Source of the DNA: Aquabacterium sp.
Lineage (GTDB): Bacteria > Pseudomonadota > Gammaproteobacteria > Burkholderiales > Burkholderiaceae_C
DNA: 6,353 nt
Direction: 5' to 3'
Assembly (NCBI GenBank): GCA_030654555.1
Contig: JAURXG010000480.1
Coordinates: forward strand, 1-6,353
Under the pieces are notes generated by a model. The model had not been told where the DNA came from. It ran no database searches and was given only the letters and a program-made list of their open reading frames with translations. Shown here piece by piece: positions 5,994 through 6,353 of this stretch; the stretch's first letter is position 1; each line of letters starts with the position of its first letter. A program made the position numbers and the translations under genes.

Positions 5994-6353
<360 letters not shown>

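Overview
The window is GC-rich bacterial DNA with strong G/C bias at third codon positions. Its gene content and intergenic style point to a betaproteobacterium of the order Burkholderiales, in the Rubrivivax/Leptothrix/Comamonadaceae range. The pointers are a Bug-family periplasmic binding protein, a branched-chain amino acid ABC operon, a P450, a betaproteobacterial-style Dcd, and a hairpin-rich intergenic element that resembles repeats I know from this group. This placement is inference; there is no rRNA or other marker in the window.

Layout. Positions 1-2506 (+) hold the end of a LIV-type branched-chain amino acid ABC importer operon: livM (permease, 5' end outside the window), livG (ATPase, ATGA overlap with livM) and livF (second ATPase). 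A structured, probably dispersed repeat of about 87 bp sits between livG and livF. After a 133-bp gap rich in inverted repeats, positions 2640-3668 (+) encode a Bug/TctC-type solute-binding protein with a twin-arginine-like signal peptide. It ends at a strong hairpin (3670-3704) shared with a convergent cytochrome P450 gene (3703-5013, -). The P450 is divergent, across 57 bp, from rlmJ (5071-5928, +), a 23S rRNA adenine-N6 methyltransferase. Next comes dcd (from 5994, +), dCTP deaminase, cut by the right edge after 120 codons.

How the genes fit together. LivM, LivG and LivF would form the inner-membrane part of one importer with LivH and a LivK-type binding protein, which should lie upstream. 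The Bug protein is in the same direction and could be co-transcribed. Bug proteins normally serve TctAB-type tripartite carriers or act as orphan receptors, and no tctA/tctB is visible, so its partner is unknown. The P450 has no redox partner in the window. RlmJ and Dcd are housekeeping functions.

No previously undescribed system is evident. Coding content is ordinary, and the most interesting material is non-coding: the livG-livF repeat, a hairpin that could cover the livF ribosome-binding site, the structured gap before the Bug gene, and the convergent hairpin. No stretch over 300 bases lacks a gene.
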